Below, one piece after another: positions 1 through 5,576 of a stretch of DNA of 10,535 bases (its first letter is position 1; each line of letters begins with the position of its first letter). Origin of the DNA: Candidatus Margulisiibacteriota bacterium (GTDB lineage Bacteria; Margulisbacteria; WOR-1; JAKLHX01); the NCBI GenBank assembly GCA_022709925.1, contig JAKLHX010000027.1, positions 1 to 10,535 of the forward strand, given 5' to 3'. The notes under the pieces were generated by a model. It was not told the origin of the DNA. It did no database searches and saw nothing but the letters and a program-made list of their open reading frames with translations. Position numbers and translations under genes: made by a program.

Positions 1-33
1 GACGGAAGCCGGGCCGTAAAGATATTTTTTCAT
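1..33 (-). CDS. Start of a downstream gene, cut by the window edge (possible radical SAM protein)
   Basis: An ATG at 33-31 follows the Ogg2 stop codon after 6 nt and opens a frame reading MKKYLYGPASV to the window edge (11 codons). The tight spacing suggests translational coupling to Ogg2 and membership of the same operon. There is no separate Shine-Dalgarno site. A YLYGP start is seen in a family of radical SAM proteins that begin with YxYGPVPSRR-like sequence, but 11 residues are too few to decide, so that identity is only a guess. Confidence 0.4.
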   Translation of the reverse strand, partial: MKKYLYGPASV

Positions 34-39
34 CAACTA

Positions 40-666
40 TTATTTTAGCACTTTACCCGTCTCAAGATACCAGAGATAAAGGTCGAGCTGTGCCAGCGTA
101 AGCCCCAGTTTTCCCGCCATTTTTTTCAACACCGACTCTATTTCAAGGTACGTTTTTTTTGTCAGCGTCTTCGGTTTTTTTATAATTCCGTGATCCGCGA
201 GTATGTCCACTATATGAAAATCTATTATCGCGCAATCATCCCTGCCTATATTGCGTAAAAAATGGCTGGACTCTTTCAACCCGAGCCCCTTTATGTTCTT
301 TGCGATCCATTCCCTTACGGCATTGTCGCCTTTCAAAGACCGGAGTTCTTCCATCAACGAGCTCTTATGTTTTCTCGCCTCTACTATATATCCAGCCCTG
401 GCATTCGGGAACCTGTGTCCGCATTCCTTAAGTTTGTTTGCCATGGAGGGCTCATTGCAGGACAAAAAACCGTCCCCGATCTTTTTCTGTATCTCTATAC
501 CCCTGTCTGCGCTGAAATTGGCGGTCATTATACAAAAACAAAGTTCTTTAAAGATCTCGTCTTCATGTTCTTTGCCGAGAGATTTGAAAGATGATATGCG
601 TTTGTCGATAATTTTTTTTATCGGCGTTTTTTTTAGTTTGTTAACGGACCGTATGAGTTTTTGCAT
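40..666 (-). CDS. ogg: Ogg2-type 8-oxoguanine DNA glycosylase/AP lyase
   Basis: Bifunctional base-excision repair enzyme that removes 8-oxoguanine and then nicks the abasic strand by beta-elimination. The 208-aa length matches the archaeal Ogg2 family (Methanocaldococcus Ogg is about 207 aa). The helix-hairpin-helix reads IKGLGLKESSHFLRNIG (residues 125-141) with the Schiff-base lysine K131, followed by catalytic D149 in AIIDFHIVD; this is the K-18-D spacing of the family (K129/D147 in the M. jannaschii enzyme). The protein ends in lysine (VLK), as in Ogg2 enzymes where the C-terminal lysine helps recognise 8-oxoG. It lies 83 nt downstream of rubrerythrin, after an inverted repeat. No SD precedes the ATG, but no better start is visible. 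Its place at the end of an oxidative-stress gene run fits repair of oxidised DNA. Confidence 0.9.
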   Translation of the reverse strand: MQKLIRSVNKLKKTPIKKIIDKRISSFKSLGKEHEDEIFKELCFCIMTANFSADRGIEIQKKIGDGFLSCNEPSMANKLKECGHRFPNARAGYIVEARKHKSSLMEELRSLKGDNAVREWIAKNIKGLGLKESSHFLRNIGRDDCAIIDFHIVDILADHGIIKKPKTLTKKTYLEIESVLKKMAGKLGLTLAQLDLYLWYLETGKVLK

Positions 667-676
667 ATTAGACAGA

Positions 677-730
677 GCTGAAGAGCTGAATCACTGAAGC
701 CGGAGTATCCCGCAACTTCAGATCTTCAGC
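677..730. repeat. Imperfect inverted repeat between rubrerythrin and Ogg2
   Basis: Arms at 677-690 (GCTGAAGAGCTGAA) and 717-730 (TTCAGATCTTCAGC) pair over 14 bp with one mismatch, enclosing a 26-nt loop. No T-tract follows on the minus strand, so it is not a standard terminator. It could be a processing or mRNA-stability hairpin that separates ogg expression from rubrerythrin, or a degenerate CTGAAG-rich simple repeat. Confidence 0.55.
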
Positions 731-749
731 CTTCAACACTTTAGCGCTT

Positions 750-1328
750 TTAGTAATTCTCGCAAAGCAATTCGTAATAAGCTTGCGGATGGGCGCAGGC
801 CGGACATTCTTTAGGAGCTTCGGGCCCTTCATGGACATAACCGCAGTTGCGGCAGCGCCATTTAACGGGTTTGTCTTTCTTGAAGACCTTTCCTTCTTTC
901 ACGTTCGCAAGAAGTTTCCTATACCTTTTCTCATGCTCGGCCTCGACCTCGGCTATTTCTCTGAATTGCGTAGCCACTTCAGGGAATCCTTCCTGATCGG
1001 CGATATCGGCGGCTTCCTTATAAAGGACCGTCCATTCCATTTTTTCGCCGGCGGCTGCTTCCTCAAGATTTTGAGCTGTGGTCCCTATGATGCCGGCCGG
1101 ATAAGAAGCTTCGATCTTCAATTCTCCGCCTTCAAGAAGCTTAAAGAACCTTTTGGCGTGCTCTTTCTCATTATCGGCAGTTACCAAAAATATATCCGCT
1201 ATCTGCTCATACCCCTCTTTTTTTGCCACTGATGCAAAATAAGTGTACCTGTTGCGCGCCTGCGATTCTCCGGCAAACGACGCGAGCAGATTTTTTTCGG
1301 TCTTCGTCCCTTTTATCGACTTGGCCAT
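750..1328 (-). CDS. rbr: Rubrerythrin
   Basis: Cytoplasmic non-haem diiron peroxidase that reduces H2O2 to water in anaerobes, taking electrons from rubredoxin. The 192-aa length is typical. The N-terminal ferritin-like four-helix domain (about 1-148) carries E21, an ExxH pair E54/H57 (NEKEH), E95 and E98, and a second ExxH, E129/H132 (EVEAEH). The C-terminal rubredoxin-like domain (about 155-192) has C159-x-x-C162 and C175-x-x-C178 for a FeS4 centre. The ATG is preceded by AAAGGAG at 7-nt spacing. It follows desulfoferrodoxin after a 60-nt gap that holds a REP-like repeat, and is probably cotranscribed with the rubredoxin that serves it. Confidence 0.97.
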   Translation of the reverse strand: MAKSIKGTKTEKNLLASFAGESQARNRYTYFASVAKKEGYEQIADIFLVTADNEKEHAKRFFKLLEGGELKIEASYPAGIIGTTAQNLEEAAAGEKMEWTVLYKEAADIADQEGFPEVATQFREIAEVEAEHEKRYRKLLANVKEGKVFKKDKPVKWRCRNCGYVHEGPEAPKECPACAHPQAYYELLCENY

Positions 1329-1351
1329 TGTTCTTCTCCTTTTTTTGTATT

Positions 1352-1387
1352 CCCCGCTCCCTTTGGGAGAGGGGTTAGGGGTGAGGG
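1352..1387. repeat. REP-like GC-rich repeat (TTAGGGGTGAGGG type)
   Basis: On the plus strand CCCC-G-CTCCC (1352-1361), TTT, GGGAG-A-GGGG (1365-1374) form a hairpin with one internal mismatch, directly followed by TTAGGGGTGAGGG (1375-1387). This arrangement resembles the short dispersed CCCTCACCC-TAACCC-CTCTCCC elements found between genes in many unrelated bacterial genomes. It fills most of the 60-nt gap between desulfoferrodoxin and rubrerythrin, ending one base before the desulfoferrodoxin stop codon. It may act as an mRNA-stability or attenuation hairpin. Only one copy lies in this window, so repetition in the genome is inferred. Confidence 0.6.
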
Positions 1388-1388
1388 A

Positions 1389-1769
1389 TTACGCTTTCCA
1401 CAGACCGTGGATGTTGCAATATTCTCTTGCGGTGACCGCCCCTTCGGCTAATTTAAACACCGCTTCAGGCACGATCCCCGGCTTTAAGAACTCTCTGTAA
1501 GACTTGTCCCCTGCTATCACTTGAACCCATTCAATATAATGTTTTTCTTCCATAGGATGCGCGACGGAGCCGATCTTTACCTTGTAACCGTCTGAAATCT
1601 TTTCCACGACCGGGACATGTTTTTCTTTTGCCGCATCAGTCGTGTTCGCCACAAGAAGGTTCATCGGCTGCCCGCAACAGACAAGCTCTCCTCCCCCGAC
1701 ATGCAACACCTCGACCATATTGCCGCAGACCCCGCACTTATATACTTCCAACCTTTCTTTTACAGCCAT
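1389..1769 (-). CDS. dfx: Desulfoferrodoxin (two-iron superoxide reductase)
   Basis: Reduces superoxide to H2O2 without releasing O2, using electrons from rubredoxin. The 126-aa length is that of 2Fe desulfoferrodoxins. The N-terminal desulforedoxin domain has the centre I ligands C12-x-x-C15 and the adjacent pair C31-C32. The catalytic centre II has H51 (in the EKH motif E49-K50-H51), H71, H77, C118 and H121 (CNIHG); these align with H49, H69, H75, C116 and H119 of Desulfovibrio desulfuricans Dfx at a constant offset of 2. A GGAGG site lies 8 nt before the ATG. It sits between rubredoxin and rubrerythrin, so the H2O2 it makes can be removed by the next gene's product. Confidence 0.97.
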   Translation of the reverse strand: MAVKERLEVYKCGVCGNMVEVLHVGGGELVCCGQPMNLLVANTTDAAKEKHVPVVEKISDGYKVKIGSVAHPMEEKHYIEWVQVIAGDKSYREFLKPGIVPEAVFKLAEGAVTAREYCNIHGLWKA

Positions 1770-1807
1770 ATAGAGTCCCTCCCCTCTTCTGATTTATGCC
1801 TTTTGCT

Positions 1808-1969
1808 TTACTCCACCGCTTTAAATTGGTCTTTACCGGCGCCGCATACAGGACACACCCATGAATCCGGTATCTGTTCAAAAGCAGTGCCGGGAGCTAT
1901 CCCGCCGTCCGGATCCCCTTTTGCCGGATCATAGACATATCCGCAAACCAGACATTCGTACTTTTTCAT
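1808..1969 (-). CDS. rub: Rubredoxin
   Basis: Small cytoplasmic FeS4 electron carrier, likely donor to rubrerythrin, desulfoferrodoxin and the flavodiiron protein. The chosen start gives 53 aa, beginning MKKYECLVCGYVYDP, with iron ligands C6, C9, C39 and C42 in the two standard knuckles (CLVCGY and CPVCGA). The frame extends upstream to 2008, but that would add 13 residues foreign to the family and overlap the regulator gene; the internal ATG has AAAGGAG at 9 nt, so 1969 is the true start. The SD lies inside the last codons of the PerR-like gene, whose stop is 2 nt upstream, so translation is probably coupled. Confidence 0.96.
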   Translation of the reverse strand: MKKYECLVCGYVYDPAKGDPDGGIAPGTAFEQIPDSWVCPVCGAGKDQFKAVE

Positions 1970-1971
1970 GA

Positions 1972-2400
1972 TTATCTTCTCCTTTCTTTTTTGAGGCAAT
2001 CCTTGCAAATACCCTTAAAATATCCGTGCACCTCGTTGATTTTATGCCCCATGACGCAGCCTATCTTGGCATTTGGACATTTTATCATCAGGTCGATGAG
2101 TTTGCCACACGACTCGCATAAAAAATGATGATGCGGCTCCGTGAACCCGTCATAACGGGATTGCGAATCAAATATATTGAGGTGGCTTACAAGCCCGTTC
2201 CCAGAGAGCATCTGCAGAGTATTATAGACCGTGGTCTTTGAGATGGTCGGGATGTCCCTCAAAAGCTCTTCATATATATCTTCAACGGACGGATGCGTCC
2301 TGTTGCCAAGCAAAAAAGAAAGAACGGCCATTCTCTGGTAGGTGGGCCTAATGCCTTTTGACTCCAAACGTTTCCTTGCATTCTCCATATTTGTACTCAT
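1972..2400 (-). CDS. perR: PerR-like peroxide-sensing regulator (Fur family)
   Basis: Fur-superfamily repressor of 142 aa. The N-terminal winged helix (about 10-80) contains GIRPTYQR and the recognition helix ISKTTVYNTL. Structural zinc ligands are C95-x-x-C98 (CESC) and C132-x-x-C135 (CKDC). The regulatory metal set H36, D84, H90, H92 and D103 matches H37, D85, H91, H93 and D104 of B. subtilis PerR at a constant offset of one; an aspartate at the last position, rather than glutamate, is the PerR-type choice linked to metal-catalysed oxidation by H2O2. Its promoter contains an inverted repeat overlapping the -10 box, suggesting autoregulation. It heads the rubredoxin-desulfoferrodoxin-rubrerythrin-ogg run. 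There is no SD before the ATG; a start at Met5 is also possible. The Fur-family call is certain, the PerR subtype likely. Confidence 0.9.
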   Translation of the reverse strand: MSTNMENARKRLESKGIRPTYQRMAVLSFLLGNRTHPSVEDIYEELLRDIPTISKTTVYNTLQMLSGNGLVSHLNIFDSQSRYDGFTEPHHHFLCESCGKLIDLMIKCPNAKIGCVMGHKINEVHGYFKGICKDCLKKERRR

Positions 2401-2411
2401 TACAATTATGA

Positions 2412-2440
2412 ATTATATACAAATATAAGAGGTCTGTCAA
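2412..2440 (-). promoter_or_regulatory. Consensus sigma70-type promoter of the PerR-like gene
   Basis: On the minus strand a perfect TTGACA (2440-2435) is separated by 17 bp from a perfect TATAAT (2417-2412). The -35 box contains the TGA stop codon (2439-2437) of the flavodiiron gene. Only 11 nt separate TATAAT from the ATG and no SD is present, so the transcript should start within a few bases of the start codon (leaderless or nearly so). Confidence 0.85.
2413..2428. promoter_or_regulatory. Candidate PerR/Fur operator overlapping the -10 box
   Basis: An AT-rich inverted repeat with 6-bp perfect arms, TTATAT and ATATAA, around a 4-nt centre ACAA. It covers the -10 element and part of the spacer of the regulator's own promoter, where a repressor would block RNA polymerase. 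It resembles but does not match exactly the 7-1-7 PerR box, so the assignment is inferred from position, symmetry and the adjacent gene. Confidence 0.5.
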
Positions 2441-3612
2441 GCAGCCTTATGTTTTTGCGCAATGACGGCGGCCAGATCCTTAAGCTTGGCAAAGTCCCCG
2501 TCCTTCGGATGCCCTTTGGCTATGACCGGCTCTATCACTTCCGCTTTTAAATTCGGCAGAAGACCGGTTATAGTCTCGACCAGTTTTGCCCCCCACCCGA
2601 AAGACCCTATCATGGAAACGAACTTTGTTTTTGGCCGCAGGGCATTTGCCAGGTACGCGGCATACACGGCTTGAGGATGCGCTTGGGCCAAAACAGCAGA
2701 AGCTCCTATAACGATCGTTGACGCATCGACCAAAGACATCGCAAGCTCGCCGACATCCGTCTTTGGAAGGTTGAAAGGCTTTACTTCCACCCCGAGCTTT
2801 ATAAGTTCTCCGGTAAAATACTCGACCATTCTTTCCACACTGCCATGCATGGACACATAAGGAAGAACGACCTCATTTTTTGTTGCATCGCCTGTCCAAT
2901 CCTTATAAGCATCGATGATGAATTTTGGGGATTGATAGACCTGCCCGTGGCTCGGACAGACCATGCCTATATCGTATTGCTCCAACATTTTAAGATGGTT
3001 CTTTATGCTCGTGCGGAAAGGCATCATTATTTCGGCATAATATCTTTTTGCCGCCCTGTAAACTTCGGCTTCGTTCTTCACAAAAAGCTCGCTTGAAGCC
3101 GTATGAGAACCTAAAAAATCGCAGGACAGAAGGATCTTGTCTTCATGGACATACGTGAACATCGTCTCCGGCCAATGCACCCATGGAGCAATTATAAATT
3201 CCAGTGTTTTATCGCCAAGAGACAGTTTTTCTTTGTCAGATATCACGATAAATTTCTCGTCCGGGATAATAAGCAAATCCTGAAGCATTGATTTGCATTT
3301 CGCATTTGTTACGACCTTTGAGCCGGGGAACCAGTCGAGCACATCGGGGATCGAACCGGAATGGTCCTGTTCGGCGTGGTGGCAGATTATATAATCTATT
3401 TTTTTTATGCCTAACTCGGATAGGTTCCTTTTCAATGTCTCTTTCTTCGCCGGGTCCACGGTATCCACAAGAGCGGTCTTTTCAGCGCCCTTGATGATGT
3501 AGGAGTTGTAGCTGGTGCCGTCCGGCAGAGGAATGAGCTCATCGAACAACCTCCTGTCAAAATCAATTGCCCCCACAGAATATATGCCTTCTTTTATTTT
3601 TCTTGCTGCCAT
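2437..3612 (-). CDS. fprA: Flavodiiron protein (rubredoxin:oxygen/NO oxidoreductase)
   Basis: Cytoplasmic enzyme that reduces O2 to water or NO to N2O at a diiron site, with FMN relaying electrons from rubredoxin. The 391-aa protein has an N-terminal metallo-beta-lactamase-like domain (about 1-247) and a C-terminal flavodoxin domain (about 248-391). Diiron ligands are all present: H79, E81, D83 (HHAEQDH), H146 (WVHWPETMF), D165 and H222; spacing matches class A flavodiiron proteins. The flavodoxin FMN loop is SMHGSVERM. The frame could start at 3648, but the ATG at 3612 has AAAGGAG at suitable spacing and gives the usual N-terminus, so I choose it. The gene lies 22 nt after the AEC carrier gene in one run with the flavin reductase. 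O2 versus NO preference cannot be read from sequence. Confidence 0.96.
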   Translation of the reverse strand: MAARKIKEGIYSVGAIDFDRRLFDELIPLPDGTSYNSYIIKGAEKTALVDTVDPAKKETLKRNLSELGIKKIDYIICHHAEQDHSGSIPDVLDWFPGSKVVTNAKCKSMLQDLLIIPDEKFIVISDKEKLSLGDKTLEFIIAPWVHWPETMFTYVHEDKILLSCDFLGSHTASSELFVKNEAEVYRAAKRYYAEIMMPFRTSIKNHLKMLEQYDIGMVCPSHGQVYQSPKFIIDAYKDWTGDATKNEVVLPYVSMHGSVERMVEYFTGELIKLGVEVKPFNLPKTDVGELAMSLVDASTIVIGASAVLAQAHPQAVYAAYLANALRPKTKFVSMIGSFGWGAKLVETITGLLPNLKAEVIEPVIAKGHPKDGDFAKLKDLAAVIAQKHKAA

Positions 3613-3634
3613 ATCACCGTCTCCTTTTGTTTTT

Positions 3635-4570
3635 TTATCTGGTACCAAGGAATATTATCCACAGAGGGAGGTAAACTATCGAGCCCAGAGTAGATACAAG
3701 AGTGAGCGAAGCCGTGGTCTCCTTATAGAAATCGTAGCGTTCGCTGAGCACGATCATTGATATCGCCACAGGCATGGCCGCCATGAGAATGGATATAGTT
3801 GCGGGCAGTCCGCTTATCCCGAAATAAGCCATGGCAACGACCGCGACGCCGGGCATAAGGACGGCCCTGACAGCACTAAGGACAAACGCCTTTGAAAGAC
3901 TTTCGTATTTCCTGCCGTATAAAAAAAGGCCCAGCATGAACAATGATACGGTCGCCGTGGTCTCTCCTAACATATGAAGGGAAGACGAGAGAAAAACAGG
4001 GATCTTGATCTTGAACACCGCAAGCAGAAGGCCAAGGACAATAGAAAGGATTAACGGGTTCTTTAAGAACTTAGACGGCAGGGTCTTTGCCGCGGACAGC
4101 AAAGACGCACTCCCTATCTTATAAAGCTCGAGCACAAGAATGGTCAAAAATACCCCTGTTATGGAGATCGAAGCCGAAGAAAGCACGGAAACCGCCTCCG
4201 CCGGCCTTCCGGGAAACGCGAATATCATAAAAGGGATGCCAAAAAACGCGTAACTCCCGAAAACAGTCGAAAATACCAAGAAGTAGAAGTGTTCTTTTTT
4301 TAACCTGAGAACAAATGAAAGTAAAAGATAAAAAAGCGTTGCGGCTACCGGAGGGACGGCTGTAGCAAGCATATAATAAAAGACCTGCCTGCTTATCAAC
4401 AGCTCTGACATATTCACAAAGAACAGCGCGGGAAGCGCCAGGAAGAACACGTACGAAGCAAAAGCTTTTTCATCTCCGGCCTTAAAGATCCGGAAATGTC
4501 TTGAGGCAAACCCTATGATTATCAGCAGGATTATAGGGACTACCGTCCTTAAAATTATCTCAAGTATCAT
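3635..4570 (-). CDS. AEC-family transporter (auxin efflux carrier/malonate permease family)
   Basis: Integral membrane carrier of 311 aa with about ten hydrophobic segments in two halves, the usual size and layout of the bacterial AEC family. It opens with the characteristic VVPIILLIIIGFASR helix followed by a short cytoplasmic loop and the FFLALPALFF segment. Family members export or import organic anions such as malonate or malate, but the substrate here is unknown. Its start overlaps the flavin reductase stop by 4 nt (ATGA), showing translational coupling, and it precedes the flavodiiron gene by 22 nt. A transporter inside an oxygen-reducing operon is unexplained; it may be a passenger. 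Confidence 0.85.
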   Translation of the reverse strand: MILEIILRTVVPIILLIIIGFASRHFRIFKAGDEKAFASYVFFLALPALFFVNMSELLISRQVFYYMLATAVPPVAATLFYLLLSFVLRLKKEHFYFLVFSTVFGSYAFFGIPFMIFAFPGRPAEAVSVLSSASISITGVFLTILVLELYKIGSASLLSAAKTLPSKFLKNPLILSIVLGLLLAVFKIKIPVFLSSSLHMLGETTATVSLFMLGLFLYGRKYESLSKAFVLSAVRAVLMPGVAVVAMAYFGISGLPATISILMAAMPVAISMIVLSERYDFYKETTASLTLVSTLGSIVYLPLWIIFLGTR

Positions 4571-5085
4571 GAGTTGACCTCCGCTATATATGTAGGGGCG
4601 GCCTTGGGCGACTTTCCGCCTTTTACCAAATGATAATATTCATAAGTCATCGGCTCAAGGTCCGAGAACATCTTACAATCCGAGACTTTCCCTATAAAAA
4701 GAGTGTGCGTCCCCACATCAAGCCTTGAAACGACTTCCGCTTCAAGGCTCGCGACCGAATAGTCCATGACCACGGGCACGCCCGACGGCCCGAGAAAATA
4801 CTTTACGCCTTCGAACTTGTCCGTATCCCTGCCGCTCTTAAAGCCGAACTGCCCTATGAACTTTAATGGAGCATCCTTGGACAGTATGGAAACGGAAAAA
4901 AGCCCGCTTTCGGATATGAACCCATGGGTATAATTGCCCGTATTTATGCACACGGCTATCTGAACCGGTTCCGAAGTCACCTGAAAGACCGTATTTGCTA
5001 TCTGTCCGTTGAAAGCCCCGTCGTTCTTTTTTGACGAAACGATATAGACGCCGTAGTTAAATTTTCTCAGGGCATTGAGGTCCAT
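4567..5085 (-). CDS. Flavin reductase domain protein, similar to the N-terminal part of Hrb
   Basis: FMN-binding protein of the flavin reductase/flavoredoxin family, 172 aa, one split-barrel domain. Recognisable features are the N-terminal LRKFNYGVYIVSS strand, the Q-NTVFQVTSEP segment, CINTGNYTHG and the C-terminal YEYYHLVKGGKSPKAAPTY tail. This tail is the type found in high-molecular-weight rubredoxin (Hrb) of Moorella just before its fused rubredoxin domain; here the protein ends right after it and no rubredoxin domain follows. The likely job is NAD(P)H-dependent reduction of rubredoxin for the flavodiiron protein encoded two genes downstream. The ATG lacks an SD and lies 10 nt from an extended -10 promoter. 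Confidence 0.88.
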   Translation of the reverse strand: MDLNALRKFNYGVYIVSSKKNDGAFNGQIANTVFQVTSEPVQIAVCINTGNYTHGFISESGLFSVSILSKDAPLKFIGQFGFKSGRDTDKFEGVKYFLGPSGVPVVMDYSVASLEAEVVSRLDVGTHTLFIGKVSDCKMFSDLEPMTYEYYHLVKGGKSPKAAPTYIAEVNS

Positions 5086-5095
5086 AAGTAAAGAG

Positions 5096-5104
5096 ATTAT
5101 AGCA
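5096..5104 (-). promoter_or_regulatory. Extended -10 promoter of the flavin reductase gene
   Basis: On the minus strand TGCTATAAT (TGn plus a perfect TATAAT, 5104-5096) lies 10 nt upstream of the ATG at 5085. No good -35 box is visible at 16-18 bp spacing, which is usual for extended -10 promoters. No SD lies between it and the start codon, again predicting a leaderless or nearly leaderless mRNA. Confidence 0.6.
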
Positions 5105-5115
5105 TGTAAAAAGTT

Positions 5116-5538
5116 TCAGCCGATCTTTAGCATCCACATGCCGAGGACGATAAAAAAGACCCCTATAAGCTTTGGTACGTTGAAAGATTCTCCGAGCAGA
5201 AGTATCCCGAGTATGAACGCAATGAGAGGATAACTGCCGGAAAGCGGGACAACCATCGAAACGCTTCCGGATTTTAACGCGTTATAAAAGAATATCTGGG
5301 CCACAAAACTTGCCAGAAAGCCTCCGAGAGCTATAAGCAAAGCGGACCTCATATCGACGGACTTTATCTCTTCCGGTTTTATGATGAATATCAGGAGCAT
5401 CAAAAGACCGAGCACTACGCCCAGACATCTGTAAAAAAGCCCGACCAGCGGAGCGACCTTCACCAGTCCGGCTTTTTCGATGAGCGGGACGACCCCCCAG
5501 ACAACCGCAGCAAGTATCGCCCAATAGAAAGAGCTCAT
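5116..5538 (-). CDS. Half-size EamA/DMT-superfamily transporter
   Basis: Small integral membrane protein of 140 aa with about five hydrophobic helices, equal to one EamA domain; full drug/metabolite transporters have two. It has the typical N-terminal WAILAAVVWGVVPLIEKAGL, the middle AQIFFYNALKSGSVSMVVPLSGSYPLIAFI region and the final LIGVFFIVLGMWML helix. Such halves act as homodimers or with a paired partner, but no partner lies in this window. Substrate unknown. It precedes the flavin reductase by 30 nt and has its own predicted promoter. No SD is present before the ATG. Confidence 0.85.
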   Translation of the reverse strand: MSSFYWAILAAVVWGVVPLIEKAGLVKVAPLVGLFYRCLGVVLGLLMLLIFIIKPEEIKSVDMRSALLIALGGFLASFVAQIFFYNALKSGSVSMVVPLSGSYPLIAFILGILLLGESFNVPKLIGVFFIVLGMWMLKIG

Positions 5539-5547
5539 GATAAATGG

Positions 5548-5576
5548 ATTCTATAACCTGGAAAGCTTTTAATCAA
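5548..5576 (-). promoter_or_regulatory. Promoter of the EamA gene
   Basis: On the minus strand TTGATT (5576-5571) is followed after exactly 17 bp by TAGAAT (5553-5548), with 9 nt to the ATG at 5538. The -35 box contains the TGA stop (5575-5573) of the upstream gene. There is no SD, so a leaderless transcript is predicted, the same layout as at the PerR-like gene. Confidence 0.6.

Noticed and set aside
1970..2008. Upstream extension of the rubredoxin frame
   Set aside because: Adds 13 residues outside the family and overlaps the PerR-like gene; the SD supports the start at 1969.
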